Assembly (NCBI GenBank): GCA_023213395.1 | Contig: CM041465.1 | Span: 179,559,741 to 179,623,740 of the forward strand | Reading direction: 5' to 3' | DNA length: 64,000 nucleotides | DNA from: Cycas panzhihuaensis | Lineage: Eukaryota; Cycadophyta | Shown: positions 45,793 through 58,633 of the stretch, in pieces | Position numbering within the stretch: the stretch's first letter is position 1 | Layout of the letters: each line of letters begins with the position of its first letter | Translations under genes and position numbers: made by a program | The notes under the pieces: model-generated | Database searches by the model: none | Seen by the model: only the letters and a program-made list of their open reading frames with translations | Told to the model about the DNA's origin: nothing

Positions 45793-46650
45793 TTAGAAAT
45801 GACTTAATCTGTCGTTGGGTCCTAGGAGGCAGCATGTCAAGGATTGCCCTGACCTTGTCAGGATCAATCTGAATTCCTTATTTGGACATAAGAAACCTAA
45901 GGAGTTTACCTGAGGTAATGGTAAATATGCACCTCGGGCAAACATGCACTTGAGTGGATTTAAACTGACGTGATACTTGCGGCATCGTGAAAAGATGACC
46001 CGCAAGTTGAAGGGATGATGGGCCCTGACACGAGAGAGGCCCATCATATCATCCATGAAGACCTCTAATGTGTTATCAATAAGGTCGTGGAAGATGAAAT
46101 GCATGGCTCTTTGGTAAGTAGCACCTACATTTTTAAGGCCAAAGGGCATTGCCTTGTAAGCAAAGGTACCCCAAGGTGTAGTGAAGGTCATTTTGTGGCG
46201 GTCCTCAAGAGAAATCTGAATTTGGTTATAGCTAGAGAAGCTATCCATTAAAGACATAACTTCAAATCCAACAGTACAATCAATAATTTGATTGATAAAG
46301 GGGAGCGGGAAGTTGTCATTAGGATAAGCATTGTTAATCTCATGGAAATCGATACATATACAAATTACCCCGTTCTTTTTAGCAACGGGGACAATATTGG
46401 AGACCCACTTGGGGTAGTCAATGGAAGTAATAAGCCCAGCATCTAAAAGCTTCTCAACCTCCATCTTAACGGTGGCTGAGAGCTTTGGGTGAAGGGGACG
46501 TTGCTTCTGGTGCATGGGGCAAGCGCTAGGGATGGTGGTGAGATTATGGGTGATAATGGAGGGATCAATCCCCTTCATGTCAGTATAATCCCATGCGAAA
46601 ACATCCTAAAACTCCTGGAACAAAAGGGAGTACTCCCTTACCTCATCAGG
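45793..46650 (-). pseudogene. E3 reverse transcriptase
   Basis: Open from 46578 to 45793. Motifs in order: KMEVEKLLDAGLITSIDYPKWVSNIV (about 46420), CIDFHEINNAYPND (about 46345), MSLMDSFSSYNQI (about 46245), FAYKAMPFGLKN (about 46150) and the active site FMDDMM (about 46045), catalytic Asp pair intact. A frameshift follows the thumb-proximal block, near 45900. This is the best-preserved RT in the window and places the element in Ty3/gypsy. Confidence 0.88.
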
Positions 46651-47540
46651 AAAACATTCCAACCCAACCTTAATGACCTTATCGGGGGCCAAGACTACGT
46701 CTTGGGTTGCCCCCATGCACATGGCATTACCCTCCTTGAAGTGGAGAGGGACAAGGTCAACAAGAGGAGGTGGAATAGGAGACGGTATCAGATCAGCAAG
46801 TGTGGATCCAACTGCAAGGATCTTCTGGTGACCAAGCCTATGGTGGCCAGAAGGCAAGTTAGGCGCAAAGCCCGCTAGGTGCTCAAGTAGGGCTTCATCA
46901 TCCTCAAAGTAATCCACCCCATGGATGACCTTACTTCGAGTAGATGAAGTACTAGAGGGAGTGGAGGCAACGGGACCGTAACGGTCGTCGGGTTGCCCAA
47001 CTTCCTCGTGAGACTCTGAAGGAGAGTCAAAAAGAGGCTCCTTGGAAGGAGCGAAAGGCAGTTCTTCAAAGCCATCACTTGCAGGGGATGATGAGGGAGA
47101 AGAACTGATGATGGGCAAGTCAACACAAGTGATGACATGTGGCCTGTAGGAGTGGCTAGCCTCATTAATGAAAGAGGTTCTAGATGGAGATCTAGAATGA
47201 GATGGGTATGACCTACTGGTGTAGAGGAAAGAGACGGGGTGAAGACAATCCTCATCCTCATCGTGCGACTCATCATCACTAAACGAAGTAAGGTACCCAT
47301 AGCTCCCAACGCCAATAGGGGCGAGCCACATGAGACTAGGGGAAGAAGATACAGGATCTTCTTCAGATGGATTAGGTATACCAATAAAGCAAGCCGAGGC
47401 ATGTGTAGAAGGACCTCAGTTTGTCAAATTGGTAGAACGAGTTTGTTTGGTGAGTGGGCATTCGGGCGAAATCACTCTCATTCGCCCATCATGGACGAAT
47501 TTAAGTTGTCCCCAAAGAGTGGAGCACACAGCTCCCATTT
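46606..47540 (-). pseudogene. E3 linker between protease and RT
   Basis: An acidic, Ser/Pro-rich open stretch of 241 codons (46606-47331), with LAPIGVGSYGYL at its start and DYFEDDEALLEHLAG near 46920. It is conserved in E2 and partly in E1. I recognise no domain. Confidence 0.65.
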
Positions 47541-47835
47541 AGTCGAGCCATGGATGACCTAGAAGAAGGTTGTAGTCGACGTCAATGTCAAGGACTACAA
47601 CATCGGCAAGGATAGTCTTGCCCTCAAAGGTGAGCAAAATTGCGACAGATCCCAAAGGGGTCTTCTCGCTACCGTCATAACCTTAGCATCGCCACAAAAC
47701 GGATTCCAAGGTAGAAATACCAAGCTCTTACATGACACACAAGGGCATGGCGTTCACGGAAGAACCATTGTCGACAGTAGTCCTTCGAAGGGTATAATCA
47801 GGGGTATCGATAGTGATAGTAAATGGGAAGTTCCA
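47541..47835 (-). pseudogene. E3 retropepsin-like protease
   Basis: VDNGSS reads from 47758-47772. DYNLLLGHPWLD lies near 47545-47580 followed by MGAVCS, matching E2. It would process the Gag-Pol polyprotein. Stops occur between the motifs. Confidence 0.72.
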
Positions 47836-50589
47836 CTAATGTTCCCTTTCACATGCGAGAGGAAGGTCCTTAGGATCAAATGAGATAACGGGTTTGCGAC
47901 TTTGGGTAATGCCCAAAGCGTGAATAGGTGCATCGTTTGATCCTAAAGCTTCTAGGAGGAGGGTCTGCTGCTCAGGACAACTCCTCAAAACGTCTATCAA
48001 GGACATTCCTGCAGCGACAGTATGAAGCTCGTCCACGATAGAGACGGGTTTACCCTTCGCGGTAGGCTGGGTAAGTGCCCTTCGAAAATCGTAACGACCT
48101 GGGTGCACAGGAATGGCCTTGGGGAAGAGAGATATTTCCGGAGGAGGGTTCTCTGGAAGAGGGTCAGAAGGAGTAGAAGAAGAAGAAGCCCCCGCTGCTT
48201 CCTTGGCAGCTTGAGACTGCGTAAGGGTATAATAAGGAGTTGCCTCAAGCAACTAGATCACCTTCTTCCCCTTGTTCCAGGGCTGCGAAGGTGATAGGGT
48301 ATGACATCTAGGGGAATGGGAGGAAGAGGACAAATCCCTTACACCCTTCCCTTTATTGTGGGAAGGATGGAAATTGGGCAATCTTCCTCGGTTCCAGTTA
48401 TTCTTAGTTTGGGCATTGCAATCATGTTCCCCGTGTTTAGGGAACAGATCCTTATAAATTGGTTGGTCCAAATTAGGCCTTGAGGCTCATTTAGGGGAAG
48501 TGTCATGTCGAGGGGCATCCTTAGGATGCTGGGCCCTATAACACAAGTCATCGTGGAAGCACTCCCCATGAATAGAGCACCACTTCTTCTCAAGCAGGGG
48601 ATCTGACCTTCTTGCTTGAGAGGACTGGGCGTTTCCATTCCTGGGGAGGGGAGCTTGAGTTGTTTATTAGACTTGTTTATTGGATGTTGGGGATGAATGG
48701 GTTTGAAGCTTAAGCTCCTTCACCGTACGCTCGAATGAGCATATGGCTGATGTGAGAGGGTCTAAGGTCCTCTCAATTGGGTGAGAGGAAGACCTGGCAG
48801 GTTGTGAAGGTTTAGTATCTTTGGTTGAAGGTGGTGCCTCACGTCACTGTGAGGGCTTGAGAGGTTTCTTGAGACTGGCTTGGATCTCAATAGTCTCCAA
48901 TACTAAGCACTTAGTGATCGTGGAGTCGCATGTAGTCGCCCTCATTTTAAGGACTTCCACATGCACTTTGGGATGAAGTGCATTGACGAAGAGATCTCGC
49001 TTCAACTCCTTAAGCAATGTTGCCTTAGTGGAGTGAAGCAAGTCATGGAATCGCCACACAAAGTCACGATTCATCTCATCATGACCTTATTTGAGCAAAA
49101 GGAGTGATTTCATTCCGCTCTCGAATGGATGGGCTACATCAAAGTAGTTGATGAACTCATCCACCAATTGTTAGAATGAATAAATAGAGTGGGCAGGGAG
49201 ACGGTAAAACTATTTAAGGGCGTCGCCCTGCAAGGATCGTGGAAACAACTTCATTAAAATGTGGTCGTAAGCCCCGTAATCGATGCATGCCATAGAGAAG
49301 CTACGTACATGCTCCGCTAGGTCTTGCGACGAAGTTCCGTCGAATCTAGGAAATTCAGGAGGATGAGGTGGCAGATTGGTTCTTAATGCCTCAACAGATA
49401 AAGGTGTTGATCTATAGTCCATGAAGGGATGTGCCCTTGCCTGGACCATAGGGTCAACGAATGACGTGGTAGGTAGTGAACAAGGAGCGGACAAGGGTGG
49501 AACACCTATCCCCCCTTGAGGAAATGCCCCTTGCAGAAAGGGGACTTGAGAGTAAGAGCCTTAGAAGGGAGTCAGGTTCCCTAGTGAAGGCACAGCAAAA
49601 GGGATCGCGCTAGATGATGGAAAAGACAGATGTGGAACTGGGTTTTGCCCATATGGGCCACCCGTAGGTGGGGCGACCCCATATGGGTGTAGCGGATCCA
49701 CTCCATAAGCTAGGACGTGGCTTCCTCTACCCTGCCCCCAAGGCTGAGAAGTATACCCTGGGGGGATGTAAAAGGAAGCACCAATGGATTGATTTTAAGG
49801 GTGTGTAGGAGTGGGTCCCACACAACTAATGATCAGAGGGTTAGTAGGACCGACAGGCCTACTAGGGAAAGTATGTGCTACATTGGGAGATGGCACATTG
49901 GTTTGGCTAGGGAAGGGTATGCTAACCTTCAACTGAGGGAAAGACATACCGCGGGAAGATCCTGAAATACTAGGACCTTTATAAGGAATAGAAGGTGCAA
50001 CATGTGCCCCTACAACAGGAATAGGAAAGGAGCAGGACACATGCATAGGCACGGAGGGATTGGTTATCACAAGAAGGGTAGATGAGGATGAGGCACGCAG
50101 AGGAGGAGCGGAAGAAGAAGAGGCTCCTCCACAAAGAACATTCTTAAACCATCTACGATGCGGTTGGAAACAAGCTGCGCAGTGGCACTCATTGAGAGCT
50201 TCAACTGCATCGATAGGAGGGGTGCCTACATACTCATAAGAGGTAGTTGGGACCTCGAACAAAGTAAATCCCTCGGGATGCTCCACATAAGAATCACCAA
50301 CTGAGTGGTAGATCTAAAGAGGAAAGGATCCTTCTACCGCATAGGTAGAGGGATGGATGTCGAGTGGGTGATGTTGGTCACCCAGGTAGTAAATGGGATC
50401 ATCACCTTCTTGGGTGGATCCCGGAATAGAAGAAGGGAAAATATGGGTTTCTAAAGTTGAGGTGTGGTAGGCCCAATCATAAGAGTATCCCTCCATAGTC
50501 AAATCAGAATCTGACAAAGGAAGAGGATGACACTTGGAGTCTTCTAACAATGGAGGTAGACTGCGCAAGCGACGAGAAAAGTGTCACAT
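47836..50589 (-). pseudogene. E3 gag
   Basis: The family start codon is at 50589, but codon 2 is TGA where E1/E2 have CGA (Arg). Pieces: N-terminal Ser/Pro-rich region 49795-50568; capsid domain 48844-49494 with FDGTSSQDLAEH, SLQGDALK and MNRDFVWRFHDLLHS; Cys/His knuckle WCSIHGECFHDDLCY near 48560; then KNNWNRGRLPNF and FDFRRALTQPT (47836-48252). Frameshifts separate the pieces. Confidence 0.82.
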
Positions 50590-50740
50590 GCAAGATCAAC
50601 CAACAATGTTAGGAAAAGGAAAGGGCGATAAAGGCACACGCGTTGGGGAATGCCCAACGGAGAGAACGAAGTAGGATAAGAACCACAAAGAGGTAGCAAA
50701 ACCAATAGAAGAGACTGGAAACTAGCTCCCTTACTGGCAG

Positions 50741-50758
50741 TCCCCAGTATGGTCGCCA
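50741..50758 (-). other. E3 primer-binding site
   Basis: TGGCGACCATACTGGGGA on the minus strand, identical to E1, one base inside the 5' LTR. Confidence 0.8.
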
Positions 50759-50759
50759 G

Positions 50760-53487
50760 TGAATGCACATCTACGAGATAACTACCTAACTGAGTAGGAA
50801 TGGTAAGAGCGATTGGTAGTGCAATTGAGAAAAGACCTACAAGTAGGGCAAATACTATGCAGGGTGCCCCGTGCACCAGAGCGCGAGTTCGAGACCTGCA
50901 AATGGAATCTAGCTACCTGGAAGTGGTTCCCCACTTCAAACAAGGAGAGAAGAGGCGTAGGGTTAGCCTAGGTTGACCTAAGGGAAGGATCCTTCCACCC
51001 TTGGATGGCCGGAAGGGGAAGGAGAGAACCCTTCAAGGGTTTCCCTAGAGCAACGGGAAACAAGAAACGATAGGCAAGTGGATGGCCTACGGATAGGATC
51101 ACCTCGGTTACCCAGCTAAGTAGAGAACCGAGAGAACATAAAGGGAACAACCAAAGAGAAGAGGTTATGATGTGTGTAAGAAAACTAACTAAGTAAGCAA
51201 ATAATGAAGCGAGAGGGAAGTTTACAAGGCAAAAAGGGGGGGGAAAGGTGAGAGGGAAGGTTTCCTAAGACCTTTTCCTATAGCAAATAAAATGTAGGCG
51301 ATAAAGCAAGCAAAATATAAACTAAGACAAAGGTTGATTTCTCTTCTCTTTTCAATAAGCTAATTACTACTACGTAAAAGAACTCAAAAGGAAAACAAAA
51401 GTTGTGAAGTGGAGCAAGAGTGTGTACCCAAGATAGAAGTGTGACAAAGCAACAACGTTCCTACAAAACACTCAAAGTTGCTCCATAAGGCACAACAGAC
51501 GTGAAGGGTTGCAGTAGGTCGGAATGTGGGGCTCCCTTACCTTCCCCAAAAATAGTACTAAAGTACCAAGAAAGGAAAAGAAAGGAGCAAAATGCTAACA
51601 ATAAATGGAATACGAAAGTAAAGCATAAATGGAAGCACTTACTTGCGAAGGAAGAAAGAGGAATGGACCCTTTGTGTCTTCCAAATACCTGCAAGTAAAT
51701 GGCAATATCCCCCTTTCCAGAGAAAGGGTACTAGCATACAACGGAGAGCCCTAACAATACATGTACATATGAAGTAAGCATAAACTTAAATACATGCATG
51801 TTAGTATTCAATATTACAATGATAAACTATGGCGGAAAGTAACCAAAGCCAAAGATGAATGAATCAGCAAGCCTCGGAGTGGCCAACCTCCCGCAAAGAA
51901 TAACCCTACTCTCTCCCAAGAAGCCACGAGGCAGCGAGGGTAAGGCTATGCAAGAGGGCTGGAAATGAAGGCAAAAGAGTTGAAAAGAGCCCAAGAGGAT
52001 CCACAGCAACCCGGGGTGCTACGGAGAGCAAACCAAGTTACCGGGGAAGGAGTTGGGCAAGGGACAGGTAACCGGGGCTTTTGTGAGTTGCCCGGATCAA
52101 GGTGCAAGCCCTCAAACCAGCACTGCAACGTGTGACAGCACTGATTTCAGAAACTAAAAATGGCCTAACAAATCCTTGTTTGGATGCCAAGAATAGCACG
52201 GGGCAAAATGGAAGGTTTGGGGGGAAAAGAGCCACTTGAACAGCATGGAAGGTGGTGCGGAATCCACCTAGCTCTCACCCAAACCCTATGCAACCCCTCT
52301 TTGCCGCTACCTTAAGTAAGAAACGCAGGCAAGGAGGCACTAATGGAAGAAATAAGACCGTCTAAAATAAAGGAAGAGCAACCTCTAAAGACCAAAGCAA
52401 GGAGAGCTAGGAGTGACAAACAAAATAGGGCATAAATTGGATAAGAAAGTAGCTTAAACCAATGAATACCTGAAAAGGGGAAGGGAGGCTCTTACCTTAA
52501 TTAAGAGCTACTGAAAGAAGGCTGAGAAACCTACCAAGGAGCTATAGAGCAGCAGGTTTGGAACCCCTACGAATAGAGTTGAAGGAAACACCTGCACTTT
52601 GAAGATGCTTGATGGTTGCCTGAGCAAGAAAACACTAAAATCTCTCTAAACGAGCCCTCTCCAAGGTGTGCAAAGGGTTGGGAAGATGTCCTAGCCATAT
52701 TAAAGGAGAGTTGGGTGCTGGAGGAGAGGTGTAGGTCCTGTAGCAGCGGTAGAGTAGTAGGGAATGACAGAGCACAGGGCATTTTTCCTTGAGAGGCATT
52801 CAAAAAATGAGCAAAAGATCCTAAAAATGAGTTAAAGAGGACTTAAATACCCAGTCCAAACCCTAAAACAAGCGATTAGGGTGCAGCTGTCGGTGAGTCA
52901 GTCACAAAACATGTGGCAGTTTTGTAATAAATGTGAAATTGCCATGACAGATTTTTTAAAAATAAACGTGAACAGTCGTCCCGCTGCAAATTTCGCAGTA
53001 CTATGGAATTTGCAGCGGTATTACGATATTTGTGGCGATACATGACCAAGGGCTAACCGCCCAGACAACCACTGGGCCAGTGACAAAAGAGGCTAATAGG
53101 GGTTGAGACACCTACCCAAGGGCAAACAAGCCAACAAACGAGTCTAGAAGAGAAAAAGTAGGATTCAAACGATGTGGCAAGTCAACCAAACAATGACGAG
53201 TCATCATATGGGCAGAGGTGGCACAAGCCAAATGGATCTTGGAGTGAGTAGGGCAGAATGCGAGAAGTGGAATGGCCACCGAGGTGCCACATTCACTGAG
53301 AATGTGCCCCCGCTATAGTCGTCATAGGCTGAATAAGTGCAGACGAAGACAAGATCATCTACAAGATCACAACATGTAAACATACAAGCACACACTCATC
53401 TCAAAAGAAAGCAATGATAAGATGAGAAGCATACCTACACTTACCTGAGTTGATAACTCCGTATCCATTCCCGGAAGCCGGGAAACA
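50760..53487 (-). repeat. E3 5' LTR (right), 2728 bp
   Basis: Starts TGAATGCACATC and ends GGGAAACA, matching the left LTR. Its last 60 bp and the E1/E2 LTR ends are homologous, while the first 2 kb belong to a different subfamily shared with E4. Confidence 0.92.
52981..53018. repeat. Hairpin in E3 LTR
   Basis: Arms CCGCTGCAAATT (52981-52992) and AATTTGCAGCGG (53007-53018), 12 bp perfect with a 14-base loop. It aligns in position with the E2 and E4 LTR hairpins. Confidence 0.85.
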
Positions 53488-53492
53488 CTATA
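53488..53492. repeat. Target site duplication of E3, right (CTATA)
   Basis: Identical to 36881-36885. Confidence 0.88.
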
Positions 53493-54472
53493 TATTAAGA
53501 GTTTTTAAAAAACATAGGGATTAGTCATTCGAGCTAAGCACATCATGACTTTTTTGCCTCTTGTGTGAAGGACTAGAGATAACACTTCTAAATTAAGCCC
53601 TAAATAGAACCTAACTATAGAATTGTACATCCACGTACCCCTAGGTATATAGGAGGACCCCTATATGTTTCTTTCTCTATCTTAACATAGGTAGCCTTAT
53701 AATCATTTATCCTCTATAGTATGTAGGTTAGTGGTTAATACCTAGAAGTTACTTTATTGGAATACCTATACACGATTGTAGACCTTATAGAGATCATTAT
53801 TCCTCAGTAGGTAGTGCCATGAGATATTAGATTAGGCTATAATATCAATAGAGAAGTTTACTATAAAGCTTTTAGAATCAAACATTCCTTTGTTAAGTGT
53901 CTAGAAGGCTTCCCCAAAGTTAACATTGTGTTGGTAACACTAGTATCATAACCTAGAAAGAAAGGGTCGTAACCTTTTAAATATTCATTAGATTTAGAAA
54001 TATCTTAAATAGGTGAATTATCTATAAAAAAGAAAAAAAGACTCCATAGAAAAATAAAAGTTACCATTAAAATTCATATACCTTATTTCAATTAATACAT
54101 TGCATTGGTTATTTTGCACTAGGTTAGTTTCTACAAATAATCTTTACACTTAATAGTGCTTAGATCACTAATAGGCCTTGCCACCTAAAACTCACCTTAA
54201 ATCTCATATACCCCATTTCAATGAGCCTTTTGTGCTTATCCACGTAGAGTAAGTGTCTTGTTTATGTAACTTTTGGGGTTAACAGGCTATATACACCCCC
54301 TATTCCCCTCTTTGCCCCTTTCTCTTCTCTATAATAACTCCCAACTTCTTTAAATCCCTTTCTTCCTATTTATCCCTACTTCATTATTTTGTTCTTTCTT
54401 CCTTTTCCTACTTTATATAATCCCTTTCTTCTATCTAGTCCCACTTCAAATAATCCTATTCTATCATGCAAG
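53493..54472. other. AT-rich stretch, no gene
   Basis: Continues the AT-rich DNA into which E3 inserted. The last 270 bp match the leader before the G1 gag, so they belong to G2. No domain is recognisable in the rest. Confidence 0.45.
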
Positions 54473-55302
54473 CTAGTGTTCGCAGTCACCGATGGTACCT
54501 AATTAAGCTAATAAATTCCAATAGCTCAAAAATAATCTCACATCCAATAAGGATGAGTTTAATATCATGCAGGAAGAGCTCATCAATAATAATGACCAGA
54601 ATTTAAAATATATATATATATATATAAAGTGATTTTTTAAGTGTAAAACTTGATCTTGTAAATTCTCAAAGTTGTTCCAATAGATTATTGACCAAGGCAG
54701 TGCTTTAAATTTAGTAGGGCCAACTAATCATTAGTACATAACACCACTTGTTCTATTTCAGAGTTATCAATGACAACTACCCTTTCCTCACAAGATCATC
54801 ATTTCCATCTTTGATGTAGAGTTAAATAAGGACAATACAAGGAGTTAGATTAACAAATTGGAGTCATATTTCTAACTCCACCCCATGTCAATTAATGACC
54901 AACTCACCTTTATATCCATCCATCTAGATGGACAAGATCATTATTGGTTTCAATGATGGAAGAAGGAATACCCTATAAATCAATCTTAGGATTAGTTCTG
55001 TAAAAGTTTCTTTGAGTAATATGAGAACACGTGAAACCAAAGATTTTATAGCTAGCTTACTTGACTAAAACAATCCTTGATAATCAAAACTTTCATCAAT
55101 GAGTTCCAAGATCTCTAAAATATAGTCAATATATAGCTTGATCAACTAACCCTGGTTGAAATCTATATAGCCAAACGCAAAGAATGCATCTAAATATATT
55201 TAGAAACATACTTACTAAATACTTTAACCAAGGCCAAAGTAGCCAAAATAGAAAATATAGTAGAGTACACCTTCATTTCTCGATGGGATACACCTTGGTA
55301 CC
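54473..55302 (+). pseudogene. G2: gypsy gag fragment, relative of G1, broken by E4
   Basis: ATG at about 54475 (MQASVRSHRWYL) follows the G1-like leader. A KECI-x-IYLETYLLNTLTKAKVAK block near 55165-55240 aligns with the G1 gag. Many stops, and a short TA run at 54610-54628. Truncated by the E4 LTR at 55303; the flank GTACC (55298-55302) is the expected duplication of E4. Confidence 0.6.
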
Positions 55303-57782
55303 TGGATGCATGTCTACGGGATAATTGCCTAGCTACGTAGGGATAGCGAGGATGAGCGATGATACTATCGGGTGCGGATAAGAACCTACAAGTAAGGCAA
55401 GTACCATGTAGGGCACCCCATGCACCGGAGCACAAGTTCGAGACCTGCGGATGGTACCCAGCTACCTAAAGGTGGTTCCCCACTTTAGTTAAGAAGAGGG
55501 GAGGTGGAAGAGTAGCCTGAATAGATCTTGGAGAAATGTCCTCCCACCCTTGGATGGCCAGAAGGGAAGGGAGAGAGTCCCTCGAGGGTTTCCCTATAGT
55601 AGAGGGAAACGAGAGATGAAATATAACAAACAGAATATAAACCAAAAGAGAGAGTCGGTTTTCCTTTTCCTTTTAAGTGATTTAATTACTACCATGCAAA
55701 ATATTCCAAAGGAAAGAAAATAAAATGAAACGAGAGCATATACTTGGGATAAAAACACGATCGAAGTGGCAATGCACCCATAAGGTGTGTAAAGTCACCC
55801 ACGAAGCACGATGAAAGAGGGATCACGCTAGGACGAAGCATGGGGCTTCCTTACCTTCCCCGGAAGTGACACTAGAGTGCCAAGAAAGGAAAATAGGAAA
55901 GTGATAGCAGCAAATAAAATGTTATAATAAAATATAAGTAAAAGCACTTACCTGCAAGAGAGAAGAGGAGGAAATCCCTCATGCCTTCCATGTACCTGCA
56001 AGTAAGCACAAATATCCTTTTCCGAAGAAAAGAGGCTAGTAACACAAAGTGGAGTCCCAATAACACGTGTAAATATACTAAAAATAAGTCTCTATATATA
56101 TATGTTAGTGTTCATGAACCACAAAATTGCAGCAATAATCTATGACAAAATAAACTACTCAAATGAATGCTAAGTAGATAAGTAAGCCTTGACTTGGCCC
56201 ACCTCCCGCAAAGAGCAACCCTGCCCTCCCTCAAGAAGCCATAAGGCAACGAGGGTACGACTGTATAGCTGGCTGGAAAATGGAGCAGTAGAGATGCAAA
56301 AAGAGCCTAAAGCAAAGCTCAATGAGCTAGAGTGCTATGGGAAGCAAACTGGGTTGTTAAGAAAAGGATTGAGCCAAGAAAAGTAACTAGGGCTTATGTG
56401 TTACCTAGATTAGAGAAATAAGCCCTTAAACCAGCATTGCAACAAGTGCCAACACTGATTTCAGCAGCTGGAAATAGCCTACCAATTCCTTACCCCACTC
56501 CAGGAGCAACATGGGGGTAAAGAGGAAGGTTTGGAGGGTAGAAGCCTCTTAGGGAGTGTGGAGGGTGGTACAAAATCCACCCAGCTCTATCCCAAATCTT
56601 ATGTATCCTTCTTTGACCACTGTCCTGGGTGTGAAACACAGGAAAAGAGGCCTAAACAACAGAGAAAAAAAAAGTCCAAGAGAAAGGCAAGAAACAACCC
56701 TTGAGACAAGATGAGACAAGCTAGTGTAAAACATGCAAAACTGGGCATAAACTAAGCAAAGGAAAGACCTTAAACCAATAAATACCTTTGGAGAAGATGG
56801 GAGGCATTTACCTCTACCTAAGCTTACTGGAAAGAGGCTTGAAAATCTGACAAAAAGCTAGAGTGCAGCGGGTATGTAGCCCCTACTAAGATGACTGGAG
56901 AAAAACCTACTTCTGAGACCACTTGGTGGCTGCCTAGGCAAGGAGACCCTAAAAACTCCTCAAGAAGGCCCTCTCCAAGGTGTACAATGAGTTGTGAAGA
57001 TGTCACAGCGAAGCTAAAGGAGAGCTAGGCACTAGAGAGTGATCGGTGTCCTAGAACGAGTGAAGCAAACAGAAGATAGTAGACAGCATGGCATTTTTTC
57101 TTGTTGATCCTTCTAAAAAGAGCCAAAAGATCCTAAAAGAGAGTTGAGAAGGACTTAAATATCAAATTTCAACCCTAATCGAGCGATTAGGTCTCAGCTA
57201 GCACTGAGTTGGGTCAAGAGACATGTGGCAATTCTGCCATAAATGTGTGAATTACCATGGCAGTTTTTAAAAATAAGTTATAACAGTTACACCGTGGTAA
57301 ACTTTGCGGTATTGTGAAATTTACCACAATGCAAGACCAGAAGACAAAATTGGCCCAAATAGCCAGCCAAGGCTGTGGACCAATGCATTAAGAGGCTGGC
57401 AGGGGGGCGGGCCCACCTGCCCAAGGGCAGGCAACAGACCAAAAGCCACAAGAAAGGTGATCAAGGGACTCAAGGGTACAAAGAGGAGGGCAAATGGCAG
57501 TGAGTTGACATAAAAGTAAGCATCACGTAAGTCAAGTGAATCTTAAGGGGAGCAGGGCAGATTGCGAGAACTAATGTGGCCACCGGAGTGTCACACTCGC
57601 TAGGAATGTGCCCCTGCTATAGTCGTCATAGGCTAGATAGGTGTAGATGGAACAAAACCATCTACGAAATCATAACATGCAAGCAAATACTCCTCACAAA
57701 AGAAAACAACAATAGGATGAGAAATATACCTGCACTTACTTGAGTCGACCGCTCCGTATCCATTCTCGGAAGATGGAAAACA
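55303..57782 (-). repeat. E4 3' LTR (left), 2480 bp
   Basis: Starts TGGATGCATGTC and ends GGAAAACA. It aligns with the E3 LTRs along its length, with clear divergence. The bases just inside read AAGAGGGTAG on the minus strand (57783-57792), a plausible polypurine tract. Confidence 0.88.
57294..57327. repeat. Hairpin in E4 LTR
   Basis: Arms GTGGTAAA (57294-57301) and TTTACCAC (57320-57327). Same position as the E3 LTR hairpin, but with a different stem sequence. Confidence 0.75.
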
Positions 57783-58201
57783 CTACCCTCTTGGCAGCAG
57801 AGCCTCGTCGCTCGGAAGTATGGTGCAATGGTGAATGCTAGTAACACAACTGTCAGTAGCACATGTGTATGTAGATATATAAATCAAGGTCACAACAGTA
57901 GTCAAGGGTGCCGACGAGTATCGTGATGAAATGCGTGGATACAAAGGCAGAGGTGAAGGCAACGTAGGGGCTGCCTGTGCACCGCCTGGGAATCGGCTGG
58001 AAAACATAAAGGGTGAGGGGGCTACCCCCATCACAAAAGATGCAAAGAGATATGCGTGATCAAGTAGAAGAGATGAGTGAACCAAACTGGTAGTTGCCAT
58101 AGTTTAACCTCATTAGCGGCTAGGTTTTAGAGGTGCGAACAGATCGCAAGATGATGAGCATGATAGCTTGGGACTCGGGTGACTGAGCAACTGGATAAGT
58201 C
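57783..58201 (-). other. E4 3' untranslated zone
   Basis: Homologous to 39326-39737 in E3. No gene; minor ORFs (57662-58100) are not conserved. Confidence 0.55.
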
Positions 58202-58633
58202 TCAGGGACGGTCAACAAAGAGAGGAAGGCAACACTCAAGGATGAGGTGAATGAGACTATCTACCTCAATGTTGTGTTCCCGAGGAATGTGTCAAATGTT
58301 GACAGACTGGAAACAAGCCAAAAGAGATCTAGCGGTCAAAGCAAGGGCTCTCAAGTGAGGGCATTGCACCTGGTAAACCAGAGTGAGATGGGACACTACA
58401 ACCTGGGAGTCACAAAGCAAAATGATAGGTCCGTGATGGAAACAGAGAGCATCTGTGAGAGCTTCAATGACGGCTATGTACTCAGCTTCATTATTGGTAG
58501 CCTCTGGGAGGAAGACCCCAGAGCACAAGAAATCGTGTGTGAAGGGACTGCAAAGGATCCATGCAGCGGCAGAAGGTCCAAGGTTACCGCAGCTTCCGCC
58601 ATCGGTAAAAATATAGAGAGACATGGGTGACAC
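58202..58633 (-). pseudogene. E4 archaeal-type RNase H (aRNH)
   Basis: 144 codons including the stop, in one frame, with a single internal TGA (58292-58294). Catalytic Asp in FTDGGS, Glu in TNNEAEY and Asp in LLCDSQVVV lie before the TGA; the last Asp (EVDSL) lies after it. The length fits a whole RNase HI domain. The first possible ATG is at 58624, since the ATG used in E3 is GTG here. A candidate splice acceptor (AG on the minus strand, 58640-58641) precedes it, as in E3. Confidence 0.85.

Larger units (their letters stand above)
36886..53487 (-). mobile_element. E3: complete 16.6 kb Tat-lineage element with aRNH and antisense gene
   Basis: LTRs of 2440 and 2728 bp flank an 11.4 kb interior, bounded by a CTATA duplication. 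Leftward from the PBS (50741-50758) the order is gag, protease, long linker, RT, RNase H, integrase, spacer, a plus-strand cassette (40686-43250), aRNH, 3' LTR. Additional RNase H domains and extra ORFs downstream of integrase are established traits of the Tat lineage; the combination here is read from the sequence. Stops, frameshifts and lost catalytic residues mean it is not autonomous now. Confidence 0.92.
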
